Source of the DNA: Candidatus Cloacimonadota bacterium | GTDB taxonomy: Bacteria > UBA4055 | DNA: 45,015 bases | Assembly (NCBI GenBank): GCA_002742935.1 | Contig: PDON01000030.1 | Span: 1-45,015, forward strand | Direction: 5' to 3' | Shown here: positions 1-8,547 of the stretch, one piece after another | Layout: every line of letters starts with the position of its first letter | Numbering within the stretch: position 1 is the first letter of the stretch | Position numbers and translations under genes: made by a program | The notes under the pieces: model-generated | Seen by the model: the letters and a program-made list of their open reading frames with translations, nothing else | The model's database searches: none | What the model was told of the DNA's origin: nothing

Positions 1-99
1 TTATAGTTTGTTTTTTATAGTTTGTTTTTTATAGTTTGTTTTTTATAGTTTGTTTTTTATAGTTTGTTTTTTATAGTTTGTTTTTTATAGTTTGTTTTT
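1..99. repeat. Tandem repeat, 14-bp unit, seven copies
   Basis: The unit TATAGTTTGTTTTT is repeated seven times without change from position 2 to 99, each TATAG falling exactly 14 bases after the last. The array runs into the left window edge, so the real copy number is unknown. It is noncoding and lies upstream of miaB. Perfect identity between copies suggests recent slippage or array expansion. Confidence 0.95.
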
Positions 100-390
100 G
101 CCCCAATTTTGACATTTTATTTTGTGAAATATTATTATGATATACTGTTTTTGCTTTTTGTTCTTCAACATATTATAAATATTGCATAAATAGTTATGTT
201 GATCTCAAGTTTTATTATAATAATTCATAATATCATTAGCATGGTATTTGATTTTTGAGGATATTATATATAAAATCATTTGTAAAGATATAAATATGCT
301 AATATATTCAGATCTTGTTTAACTGTTTTTTAATAAAGTTGTTATAAAGAGAGCTTATTAAAAAATATGATTTGTAAGTTGGGGGATAGA
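100..390. other. Intergenic region upstream of miaB
   Basis: AT-rich stretch between the 14-bp tandem array and miaB. I see no gene, tRNA or convincing hairpin. A promoter for miaB is expected here, but no single -35/-10 pair stands out against the AT-rich background. Confidence 0.5.
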
Positions 391-1704
391 TTGAGAGAAA
401 AGTTTTATATTGAGACTTATGGTTGTCAAATGAATGTATATGATAGTGATCTTGTTGAAAAAATTTTAGTTGATGCGGGTTATAATAAAACCAATAATAT
501 TGAAGATGCAGATTTTCTATTTGTTAATACCTGTGCTGTTAGAGAGAATGCTACAGATAGGGTTGTTAATAAGCTAAGTCAACATAGAAAATATAAAAAA
601 TATGGTAAAATGAAGCTTATAGGAATACTTGGATGTATGCCTCAGCATGATGGCGAAGGTATTAAGGAAAGGGTTCCTTTTGTGGATATAATGGCAGGAC
701 CTGATTCATATAAAAAACTTCCTTCTCTTATATTATCAGCTTTAGATGAAAAATCTTATATGGAAGATCTTTTGCTTGATAAAACGGAGAACTATGAAAA
801 TCTTTTTCCTTCAAAACAGAGTGGAACAAATAGTTTTATAGCAATAATGAGGGGTTGTAACAATTTCTGTACCTATTGTGTTGTGCCTTATACCAGAGGA
901 AGAGAGAGATCAAGAGATGTAAAATCTATTATAGCTGAGGTTAAACAAAATGTTAAGAATGGAATAACAGAGTTTACCCTCTTAGGTCAAAATGTTAACT
1001 CTTACAATTGTGAAGGCATGAATTTTCCAAAGCTTTTGGAGAAGGTTGCCAAAGTAGATGGTGTTAAAAGGTTGAGGTTTGCTACATCTCATCCAAAAGA
1101 TTTTAGTGATGAGCTTATTGATGTAATGGCAAAATATGACAATATATGTAACAATTTTCATATCCCTTTCCAGAGTGGCAATAATAAGATTTTAAAAGAA
1201 ATGAATAGAGGATACACTATAGAGGATTATCTAAAAAAAGTTGATAAGCTAAAAACTTCTATACCTGATATATCTTTAACAACAGATATAATTGTTGGTT
1301 TTCCGGGGGAAACAGAGGAGGAGTTTAATGATACTCTAAATATTGTTAAAAAAGTAAAGTTTGACAATTCATTTATATTTATCTATTCAGAGAGAAAAAA
1401 TACAAAAGCTTCCAAAATTTTTGATGATAATATTAGTAGAGATATAAAGGTTGAGAGGTTAAAAAAGTTAAGTGATCTTCAAAGAGAGGTTGGTTTAGAG
1501 ATGCTCTCTTCAGACATTGGAAAGGTAAAAGAGGTTCTTGTTGAGAGTGTTAGTAAAAAAAGGGAGTCTCAACTAAAGGGGAGAACCGAGCAGAATAGAA
1601 TTGTTATCTTTGATAGAAGAGATGGTATAAATGTTGGAGATTATGTTAGAGTAAAGATTACTAAGGCCGGTGGTGTTACTCTTTTTGGAGATCTTTTAGA
1701 TTAG
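391..1704 (+). CDS. miaB: tRNA-2-methylthio-N6-dimethylallyladenosine synthase MiaB
   Basis: Radical-SAM methylthiotransferase that adds the 2-methylthio group to i6A37 of tRNAs reading UNN codons. Domains in order: N-terminal UPF0004 domain with the three auxiliary-cluster cysteines (C12 in TYGCQMN, C48 in NTCAVRENA, C82 in LGCMPQ); radical-SAM domain with CxxxCxxC (RGCNNFCTYC, C156/C160/C163); C-terminal TRAM domain. Length of 437 residues is normal. I chose TTG 391 because GGGGG lies five bases upstream and the protein then begins MREKFYIETYGCQMN, as family members do; an in-frame ATG at 367 would add eight residues but has a weaker ribosome site. NTCAVRENA and the QMN motif favour MiaB over MtaB or RimO. 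First gene of a loose + strand series with hslO and mnmA, the latter also a tRNA-modifying enzyme. Confidence 0.95.
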   Translation: MREKFYIETYGCQMNVYDSDLVEKILVDAGYNKTNNIEDADFLFVNTCAVRENATDRVVNKLSQHRKYKKYGKMKLIGILGCMPQHDGEGIKERVPFVDIMAGPDSYKKLPSLILSALDEKSYMEDLLLDKTENYENLFPSKQSGTNSFIAIMRGCNNFCTYCVVPYTRGRERSRDVKSIIAEVKQNVKNGITEFTLLGQNVNSYNCEGMNFPKLLEKVAKVDGVKRLRFATSHPKDFSDELIDVMAKYDNICNNFHIPFQSGNNKILKEMNRGYTIEDYLKKVDKLKTSIPDISLTTDIIVGFPGETEEEFNDTLNIVKKVKFDNSFIFIYSERKNTKASKIFDDNISRDIKVERLKKLSDLQREVGLEMLSSDIGKVKEVLVESVSKKRESQLKGRTEQNRIVIFDRRDGINVGDYVRVKITKAGGVTLFGDLLD

Positions 1705-1747
1705 GTTTTTGTTTATTAAAATAATTTTAAATGTATAGAGGTAGATT

Positions 1748-2623
1748 TTGAGCGATAGAATTATAAGAGGTGTTACAGAAGATGGTTTTGTAAGGTTTTA
1801 TGGTTTGGATTTTAAAGATCTTATGATAAAAGCACAGGAGATTCATAATCTTTCCACAACAAATTCCGTAATCTTTGGTAGATTGTTGGGGGCAGGACTT
1901 ATAATGGGTTCCGATCTTAAATCTGATAAGGATCTGATTACCATAAGAGTAAATAGTGATGGTATTGCAAATGGAACCATAGTAACTGCTAACGGTAGGG
2001 GAGAAATTAAGGGGTTTGTGCCAAAACCAAAAGTAGAACTTCCTTTAAAAGATGGTGTTATTGATGTTAAATCAGGTGTTGGAGAAGGGACTCTTACAAT
2101 AATAAAAGATCTTGGTTTAAAAAATCCTTACAATGGCACAGTTGAGCTGCTTTACGGAGAGATAGCTGCGGATATTACCCACTACTATACACAGTCGGAA
2201 CAGATACCTACTGCAATGGGACTTGGTGTCTTAGTTTTTCCAAATGGAGAGATTAAGCAAGCAGGAGGATTTATGATTCAGCTTCTTCCGGGAGCAGATG
2301 AATCTATTATAAAAAAGATAGAAGATAATCTAATGAGATTTCCAAATCTTACAGATATGTTAGATATAGGACATTCTATTGAGGATCTTATAAAAACCTA
2401 TATACTAAAGGGTATGAATCCTACTATTAAAAACAGCTCTTCTGTTGAATATAAATGTGATTGTTCTAGAGAGAGGTTTTCCAGAGTTTTGGCAACTCTA
2501 GGCAAATTTGAGCTTGAGGAAGCTATTGAAGATCAGGGTGAGATTGAGGTTAATTGCCATTTCTGTAACAGTAGGTATAAGTATGATAAGGCTTTTGTGA
2601 AAAGTATAATTGATAATATGTAG
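1748..2623 (+). CDS. hslO: Redox-regulated chaperone Hsp33
   Basis: Hsp33 is a cytoplasmic holdase chaperone activated by oxidation of a C-terminal zinc centre. The 291-residue product has the usual length and ends with the four zinc cysteines as CDC (C237, C239) and CHFC (C270, C273), the diagnostic CxC...CxxC pattern. The N-terminal half carries typical Hsp33 segments (GRLLGAGLIMG; the GRGEIKGF region). Translation starts at TTG with GAGG about seven bases upstream. The TAG stop is also the first part of a dispersed repeat box (GGATCTACTGGAAA at 2623), which then runs towards mnmA. The chaperone implies that the cell meets oxidative stress even if it is mainly anaerobic. Confidence 0.95.
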   Translation: MSDRIIRGVTEDGFVRFYGLDFKDLMIKAQEIHNLSTTNSVIFGRLLGAGLIMGSDLKSDKDLITIRVNSDGIANGTIVTANGRGEIKGFVPKPKVELPLKDGVIDVKSGVGEGTLTIIKDLGLKNPYNGTVELLYGEIAADITHYYTQSEQIPTAMGLGVLVFPNGEIKQAGGFMIQLLPGADESIIKKIEDNLMRFPNLTDMLDIGHSIEDLIKTYILKGMNPTIKNSSSVEYKCDCSRERFSRVLATLGKFELEEAIEDQGEIEVNCHFCNSRYKYDKAFVKSIIDNM

Positions 2624-2636
2624 GATCTACTGGAAA
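2623..2636 (+). repeat. Dispersed box GGATCTACTGGAAA after hslO stop
   Basis: One member of a family with consensus GGGTCTACTGAAAAA found at several gene ends in this window (also near 20138, 20376, 27926, 11044 and 43391). Here it begins on the last base of the hslO TAG stop. Confidence 0.55.
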
Positions 2637-2658
2637 GCTTATATTTTAGGTGCTATTT

Positions 2659-3735
2659 ATGAAGAAAAAAGTTTTAGTTGGTATGAGTGGGGGAGTGGAC
2701 AGCTCTGTTGCCGCTTACCTTTTAAAAAAAGAGGGGTATGAGGTTATTGGAGTTACCATGGATCTGTGGAGTTTTAAAGATTATGGGGGAGGAGAGAGTA
2801 AAGAATCTGCTCCTTTTGAAGATGCTCGTGCTGTTGCAGAACAATTGAATATCCCTCACTATTTAGTTGATTTTAAAGAGAGGTTTAAACACTATGTTGT
2901 AAACAACTTTAAAGAGGAGTATATGAAAGGTAGAACTCCCAACCCTTGTGTTGTTTGCAATACAAAGATAAAGTGGAAAGATCTCTATGATAAAGCTTTA
3001 GAGCTTGGTTGTGATTATATCTCTACCGGTCATTATGCCAAAATAGCTTATGATGAAAAAACAGGTTTCTATAATCTTCTTCGTGGTGATGATCATAGAA
3101 AAGATCAGAGCTATTTTTTATATGGCGTAACCCAAGAATCTCTATCTAAAACTCTTTTTCCTCTTCAAGGTGTTGAAAAGAGTGAAGTGAGAAAGATTGC
3201 TGAAAAAATAGGTCTCAAAACTGCAGAAAAGAAAGAAAGTCAGGAGATATGTTTTATCCCTGATAATGATTATAAGCGTTTTCTTAATGAGAATATAAAA
3301 GATTTTAAAAATCTTATAAAGCCGGGAAAAATGGTTGATAATGAGGGTAAGGATATAAATAGGAAGCATGATGGATACCCTTTTTATACCGTAGGTCAAA
3401 GAAAAGGTTTAGGAGGAGGATTTCCTCTTCCAATGTATGTTAAAGAGATTGACTCTAAAAAAAATATAGTGAAAATATCAACAAAAGAACATCTTTATAA
3501 AAATAGGGTAAAAGTTTCTAAACTTAGTTGGATTGGAGAGATTCCCAGAGAGGGTGAAGAATATAGTGCAAAGATAAGGTTTAACACCGAAGATAAACCT
3601 TGTAGATTAGAGTTTATTGATGATGATAATCTAATAATAGTTTTTGAAAATGATGTTTATGCTGTAGCTCCGGGTCAGAGTGCCGTAATATATAAGGGTA
3701 ATATTGTTATGGGTGGAGGAGTTATTGATAGTTAG
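2659..3735 (+). CDS. mnmA: tRNA-specific 2-thiouridylase MnmA
   Basis: Adds sulfur to C2 of the wobble uridine (U34) in tRNAs for Lys, Glu and Gln, using ATP to adenylate the base and a persulfide as sulfur source. Visible features: N-terminal PP-loop SGGVDSS (residues 10-16), catalytic cysteine in NPCVVCN (C97), second catalytic cysteine in ESQEICFI (C198), then the central and C-terminal beta-barrel domains with TVGQRKGLGGG and APGQSAVIYKG. I start at ATG 2659, preceded by AGGTG at 2648-2652; an upstream GTG at 2650 overlaps that ribosome site and is unlikely. Full length (358 residues). Adjacent to miaB and hslO in the same direction. Confidence 0.95.
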   Translation: MKKKVLVGMSGGVDSSVAAYLLKKEGYEVIGVTMDLWSFKDYGGGESKESAPFEDARAVAEQLNIPHYLVDFKERFKHYVVNNFKEEYMKGRTPNPCVVCNTKIKWKDLYDKALELGCDYISTGHYAKIAYDEKTGFYNLLRGDDHRKDQSYFLYGVTQESLSKTLFPLQGVEKSEVRKIAEKIGLKTAEKKESQEICFIPDNDYKRFLNENIKDFKNLIKPGKMVDNEGKDINRKHDGYPFYTVGQRKGLGGGFPLPMYVKEIDSKKNIVKISTKEHLYKNRVKVSKLSWIGEIPREGEEYSAKIRFNTEDKPCRLEFIDDDNLIIVFENDVYAVAPGQSAVIYKGNIVMGGGVIDS

Positions 3736-3872
3736 TATCTTGTTAGATAAATATAAAATATAGCTTATTTGTTAAGCTGTTTATTGGTTTCGGAATGGAA
3801 GATTTTAAAATATATCTATCAGAAATTTTGCTCTCTCTTAGTTTTTTAGTATCTATTTTGGAGTTTTAATAT

Positions 3873-5411
3873 ATGGGAAATAAGATTGTAGAACTTAAAT
3901 TTAAGGTGGGAGCTGATGATAATCTTTTGAGAAAAAAGATTAGGCAGAAACTTAAGCTTTCAAACTTTTCCTACAAGATCATAAAAAAAAGTATGGATGC
4001 CAGAGTTAAATCCGATATTTTTTGGAACTATAGAGTTGTCGTAACCAGTTCAAAAATAAAGGGTGAAGAGTATAAGGAAAGGAAAACTTTAAAGATTCCT
4101 AAAATAGGTAAAAAAAGATCTGTTACAATAGTAGGTTTTGGTCCTGCAGGTTACTTTTGTGGCTATGTTTTAGCTAAATCAGGTTTTGAAGTAACAGTTT
4201 TGGAACAGGGTAAAAAAGTTGAGGATAGGTGTAAGGATATTGCCCGTTTCGAGATAACTAGAGAGCTTGATGAGAAATCAAACTATAGTTTTGGTGAGGG
4301 TGGAGCAGGTACTTTTTCAGATGGTAAGCTTACCTCTAGAACAAAATCTATCAATCTTGAAAGAGATTTTATATATAAAACATATATTTTGGCAGGTGCT
4401 CCAGATGAGATTTTGTATATGACCCATCCACATTTGGGTACGGATAACTTAAAGGTTATTGTAAAGAATCTTAGAGAAATGTTTATAAAAGAGGGTGGCA
4501 ATATACTCTTTAGTCAAAAAGTTGTAGATATAAAGCTAAAAAATACACATATAGATAAAGTTATTACAGATAGAGGCTTTTTTTCAAGTGATTATTACAT
4601 CTTTGCCACGGGACATTCAAGCAGTGATACATACAATATGTTGATTGATAGAAATATCCCTTTTAGGATTAAACCTTTTGCCATTGGTATGAGGGTAGAA
4701 CATTACAGAGAAACAATAAATATAGCTCAGTGGGGCGTTCCAAATCTTGAAGGATTTAAGGCTGCCGAATACAGACTATCCCATAAAAATATGGATAGTA
4801 GTAGTACTTATTCGTTTTGCATGTGCCCCGGAGGTAAAATTGTCCCCGTAACACCTTTCAAGAATAAAAATATTGTTAATGGTATGAGTAATTTTGGTAG
4901 AAATTCCAGTTTCTCCAATGCTGCAATAGTTACGAACATTGATATCAGAAAGAGTGGAGAAAAAGTAAATGATCCAAAATTTGCTCTTAATTGGCTTTCT
5001 GATTTGGAAGATAAATTTTTTGATTATACAAAAGGTTTTGATGTTCCTGCAATAAGAGTGAGTGATTTTCTTCAAGATAGAGAGAGTTCTAAGTTTGATG
5101 AAACTAGTTTCCCCTTTGGATTGAGATCATTTTTGCCATCAAATCTTTTCCCTGAGTTTATAGTAAAGAATCTTAAAGAGGGTTTGCTTGCTTTCAATAG
5201 TAAGCTTGATGGATTTGATAGTGGTACCTTAATTGGTCTTGAATCCAAAACATCATCTCCAATACAGGTTTTGAGAGATAAAAATCTTTTTGTAGAGGGT
5301 GTTGAGAATATGCTATACTGTGGAGAGGGTAGTGGCTACTCCGGAGGTATTATCAGTTCAGCTGCAGATGGAATAAAGGCTGCATTTTCACTTATAAATA
5401 AAAACTTATAG
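3873..5411 (+). CDS. FAD-dependent dehydrogenase (COG2509-like)
   Basis: A 512-residue flavoprotein of the uncharacterised FAD-dependent dehydrogenase group. After an N-terminal alpha/beta module of about 80 residues comes a Rossmann FAD site (VGFGPAGYFCGYVLA, about residue 90), a glycine-rich SFGEGGAGTFSDGKLTSR segment typical of this group, IFATGHSSSD, and a C-terminal FAD contact (YCGEGSGYSGGIISSAADG). Cysteines near residue 316 (FCMCPGG) match the conserved CMCPGG motif of the family. The substrate is unknown in the family as a whole, so no function is claimed. GGAG lies about ten bases before the ATG. It is preceded by a 137-bp gap and followed by 138 bp before the receiver gene; no operon is evident. 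Confidence 0.85.
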   Translation: MGNKIVELKFKVGADDNLLRKKIRQKLKLSNFSYKIIKKSMDARVKSDIFWNYRVVVTSSKIKGEEYKERKTLKIPKIGKKRSVTIVGFGPAGYFCGYVLAKSGFEVTVLEQGKKVEDRCKDIARFEITRELDEKSNYSFGEGGAGTFSDGKLTSRTKSINLERDFIYKTYILAGAPDEILYMTHPHLGTDNLKVIVKNLREMFIKEGGNILFSQKVVDIKLKNTHIDKVITDRGFFSSDYYIFATGHSSSDTYNMLIDRNIPFRIKPFAIGMRVEHYRETINIAQWGVPNLEGFKAAEYRLSHKNMDSSSTYSFCMCPGGKIVPVTPFKNKNIVNGMSNFGRNSSFSNAAIVTNIDIRKSGEKVNDPKFALNWLSDLEDKFFDYTKGFDVPAIRVSDFLQDRESSKFDETSFPFGLRSFLPSNLFPEFIVKNLKEGLLAFNSKLDGFDSGTLIGLESKTSSPIQVLRDKNLFVEGVENMLYCGEGSGYSGGIISSAADGIKAAFSLINKNL

Positions 5412-5549
5412 TATCTATACAGATTTATCTGTTTTTAGAGCTTTATATGACATATGCTAAAAATCATAATTGTTTTATTAAAAAAAACTCTTGTTATAAG
5501 CTATTGAAATCTTATATTTATTATTAACGAATTGCAAGGATTTTGTCCA

Positions 5550-5909
5550 ATGAAGAAAAATAGAATTTTAGTAGTAGATGATGAAGTTGATATTTTGGAT
5601 CTTTTAAAAGAGTATCTGGAGATGTTTGAACAGGAAGTAACTACAACTAATGATCCTTATGAAGCTTTAGAGATTATCAAAGAAAGGTTAAATACTGACA
5701 GCTCTATAGATGTTGTATTTACGGATCAGAATATGCCCGGTATGGAAGGTACTGAACTAAGTGTTAAAATTGGTGATATAAGTAAAGATATAAAAGTTGC
5801 TCTTCTTTCGGGTATAAAAGAAGATGAAAGAGATATTTGTGGTAAAAATATCATTAAAGCTATAGAAAAACCTTTTACAATAGATGACTTTAAAGAGGTT
5901 CTGTCATAA
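5550..5909 (+). CDS. Single-domain response regulator (CheY-like receiver)
   Basis: A stand-alone receiver domain of 119 residues with no output domain. All key residues are visible: acidic pair in VVDDEVD, phospho-acceptor Asp in VVFTDQNMPGMEG, Ser in LLSGI, and the conserved Lys in IEKPF. ATG 5550 is chosen because AAGGA lies nine bases upstream; an in-frame TTG at 5532 is less likely. Its stop TAA overlaps the kdsB ATG (TAATG), so the two are co-translated. No histidine kinase is in the window, so its partner is unknown. Linkage to an LPS precursor gene suggests, but does not show, a role in envelope control. Confidence 0.9.
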   Translation: MKKNRILVVDDEVDILDLLKEYLEMFEQEVTTTNDPYEALEIIKERLNTDSSIDVVFTDQNMPGMEGTELSVKIGDISKDIKVALLSGIKEDERDICGKNIIKAIEKPFTIDDFKEVLS

Positions 5910-6634
5910 TGAAGATTTTTGGCGTAATACCTTCCAGATATGGGTCAACAAGGTTTCCGGGTAAGCCTCTGGCAAAAATTTTGGGAAAACCAATGATACA
6001 ATGGGTTTATGAGGCTTGTTTAAAATCAAAATTACTTACAAAAGTTATTGTTGCTACCGATCATTTAGATATTTACAACTGTGTAAAAGATTTTGGTGGA
6101 GATGTTGTTATGACTCCTAATAACATTAAAACAGGTACTGACAGATGTTTGGAGGCTGTTAAGAATGAAGAGTGCGATTTTGTAGTTAATATACAAGGTG
6201 ATGAGCCTCTTATATCAGCTTCAATAATTGATTCTACTATCCAGAAACTTATAAATAGTAGAGATGGAGTATGTTCAACCCCTATTACTCCCATATACGA
6301 TAAAAATGAACTTTTAAACGAAAACACAGTTAAGGTTCTTTTTGATAAAAATGATAATGCCCTATATTTTTCAAGATCACCCATACCTTTTTTGAGAAAC
6401 GACACTAAAGAATCTCTATATTACAAACATATAGGTCTTTATGTATATAATTTAAAGTTTCTTAAACAGTTTGTTGAAATGGAACAAACCAAGCTTGAGA
6501 TTGTAGAAAGTCTTGAGCAGTTGCGGATTTTAGAGAATGGATATAGGATTAAAGTTGTAATCACAGATTATAATCCCATAGGTGTCGATACTCCTGAAGA
6601 TATTGAGATTGTAGAAAAAGTTTTAAATGGATAA
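5909..6634 (+). CDS. kdsB: 3-deoxy-manno-octulosonate cytidylyltransferase (CMP-Kdo synthetase)
   Basis: Activates Kdo with CTP to CMP-Kdo for transfer to lipid A, in the cytoplasm. The N-terminal nucleotide-binding motif IPSRYGSTRFPGKPLA is diagnostic, followed by VVATDH-type (IVATDHLDIY) and NIQGDEPLI segments and a C-terminal PIGVDTPEDIE. 241 residues is near the usual length. It overlaps the receiver gene by one base and sits 31 bp before dxs. Its presence is the main evidence that the organism makes a Kdo-containing LPS outer membrane, which matters for reading the polysaccharide genes at 31-43 kb. Confidence 0.95.
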   Translation: MKIFGVIPSRYGSTRFPGKPLAKILGKPMIQWVYEACLKSKLLTKVIVATDHLDIYNCVKDFGGDVVMTPNNIKTGTDRCLEAVKNEECDFVVNIQGDEPLISASIIDSTIQKLINSRDGVCSTPITPIYDKNELLNENTVKVLFDKNDNALYFSRSPIPFLRNDTKESLYYKHIGLYVYNLKFLKQFVEMEQTKLEIVESLEQLRILENGYRIKVVITDYNPIGVDTPEDIEIVEKVLNG

Positions 6635-6665
6635 TTTATCCATAAATTAGAGATGAAAGAGAAAG

Positions 6666-8546
6666 ATGAGCATTTTAGATAAAATAGACAACCCGCAGGA
6701 TATAAAAGAACTGTCTTTTACTCAACTTAGGGAATTGGCAAAAGATATTAGAGAGTATATTTTAGAATCCATACAGGTTACAGGTGGTCATTTGGGATCT
6801 AGTTTGGGTACTGTAGAGCTTTCATTGGCACTACACTATGTTTTTGATACTCCTAAAGATAAGTTTGTGTGGGATGTTGGTCATCAGGCTTATACTCATA
6901 AAATTTTAACCGGTAGAAGAGAGAAGTTTAAGACTAATAGAACTTACAAAGGTATATCCGGATTTGTTAAACCGTCAGAGTCTGAACATGACGCTTTTGG
7001 TGTGGGTCACGCTTCAACATCAATATCAGCAGGTTTAGGTTTCGTGGTAGCCAGAGATATTAAGGGTGAGGATAATCATGTTATTTCAATAATTGGAGAT
7101 GGATCTATTACCGGAGGTTTAGCTTTTGAGGGATTAAACAATGCCGGAGCTCTTCAAAAAAAGTTTTTGGTTATTCTAAACGATAATGAGATGTCCATAT
7201 CAAAAAATGTTGGAGCAATATCAAGATATCTTTCATCAATATATACAGATTCTACGTTTAATAAGATAAAAGATGAAGCTTGGGATTTTACTAAGAAAAT
7301 AAAGTTTGGTGATACAATACGAAAAGCTGTTTCAAAAGGGACAAAAAGTGTTAAAGCACTAATTACCTCGGGTCAATTATTTGAAAATTTTGGGTTTAAT
7401 TATATAGGTCCTGTTGATGGACATAATGTTGAATCTTTAAGCAATATTCTAAAGAATATAAGAGACAATGTAAAAGGTCCTGTTTTTTTACATGTTATTA
7501 CTAAAAAGGGTAAGGGGTTTAAGCCTGCTGAAGAGGATATTATCCAAAAACTTCACGGTGTAGGACCCGGAGCTATATATCCTAAAAAAATAGAGCCTAC
7601 AGGAAAGCAAACTCCTAAATATCAGGATATTTTTGGAGATTCTCTATGTCGTTTGGCTAAAGATAATAGTAAGCTCATTGGTATAACCGCTGCCATGAAA
7701 GATGGTACGGGTCTAAATAAATTTGCTGATAAATTTCCCGAAAGATTCTACGATGTAGGTATTGCTGAAGGTCATGCCGTAACTTTTGCCGCAGCTCTTT
7801 CTTTGGCAGGATTTAAACCTGTTGTAGCTATATATTCAACATTTATACAGCGTGCCATTGATAATATTATCCATGATTGTGCAATCCAGGATCTTGATAT
7901 GATTTTCGCTTTGGATAGAGCCGGTCTTGTGGGTGAAGATGGTCCTACTCATCATGGTGTATTTGATCTGACTTTCCTTAGAATGGTACCAAATATTACC
8001 ATTATGGCTCCTTCTGATGAAGATCAACTTTCAGATATGCTTTACACTGCTTCAAAAAATAGAGGACTTTTTGCTATTAGATATCCTAGAGGAAAAGGTA
8101 GAGGTGTTGATCTAAAAGCTAAGCCCCAAGAGATTGAAATTGGAACCGGTATAGAACTAATTAAAGGTGAAAAGGTAGCTGTTTTGGCCGTTGGTAAAAT
8201 GGTTGATAATTGCTATAAAGCTATAAAAGATAATAACTTAGGTATATCTTTATATGATATGAGATTTATAAAACCTCTAGATGAAAAATTATTGCACTCT
8301 GTATTTAACGAATATGATCAAATTATTACAGTTGAAGAGAATTGTTTGGCAGGAGGTTTTGGCTCTTCTGTTCTTGAGTTTAGTTCTGATAATCTGTATA
8401 AAAATAGAGTTACAAGGATTGGTATTCCTGATAGGTTTATTACCCATGGTAACGTAGATCTTCTATTTAAGGAGGTTGGTATTGATCAAGATGGTTTGTA
8501 TAGAAAGTTTAATGAGGTTATTCAAAAATTAAAGGAGGGAAACTAA
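6666..8546 (+). CDS. dxs: 1-deoxy-D-xylulose-5-phosphate synthase
   Basis: First enzyme of the MEP isoprenoid pathway, condensing pyruvate with glyceraldehyde 3-phosphate using thiamine diphosphate. Motifs in order: GGHLGSSLG near residue 40, WDVGHQAYTHK, the ThDP/Mg motif GDGSITGGLAFEGLNNAG, DGHN, then the transketolase pyrimidine domain (DVGIAEGHAV; DRAGLVGEDGPTHHG) and the C-terminal domain (EENCLAGGFGS; GIPDRFITHG). Length of 626 residues is standard. Preceded by a purine-rich site (GAAAGAGAAAG). Followed after one base by ilvE, whose ribosome site lies inside the end of dxs, so the two are cotranscribed. Confidence 0.96.
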   Translation: MSILDKIDNPQDIKELSFTQLRELAKDIREYILESIQVTGGHLGSSLGTVELSLALHYVFDTPKDKFVWDVGHQAYTHKILTGRREKFKTNRTYKGISGFVKPSESEHDAFGVGHASTSISAGLGFVVARDIKGEDNHVISIIGDGSITGGLAFEGLNNAGALQKKFLVILNDNEMSISKNVGAISRYLSSIYTDSTFNKIKDEAWDFTKKIKFGDTIRKAVSKGTKSVKALITSGQLFENFGFNYIGPVDGHNVESLSNILKNIRDNVKGPVFLHVITKKGKGFKPAEEDIIQKLHGVGPGAIYPKKIEPTGKQTPKYQDIFGDSLCRLAKDNSKLIGITAAMKDGTGLNKFADKFPERFYDVGIAEGHAVTFAAALSLAGFKPVVAIYSTFIQRAIDNIIHDCAIQDLDMIFALDRAGLVGEDGPTHHGVFDLTFLRMVPNITIMAPSDEDQLSDMLYTASKNRGLFAIRYPRGKGRGVDLKAKPQEIEIGTGIELIKGEKVAVLAVGKMVDNCYKAIKDNNLGISLYDMRFIKPLDEKLLHSVFNEYDQIITVEENCLAGGFGSSVLEFSSDNLYKNRVTRIGIPDRFITHGNVDLLFKEVGIDQDGLYRKFNEVIQKLKEGN

Positions 8547-8547
8547 A

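Noticed and set aside
1..99. CRISPR array at the left end
   Set aside because: Units are directly abutting 14-mers without spacers, so this is a simple tandem repeat.
4776..5075. Antisense open frame within the FAD-dependent dehydrogenase gene
   Set aside because: Shadow of a well-supported gene; no ribosome site or recognisable product.
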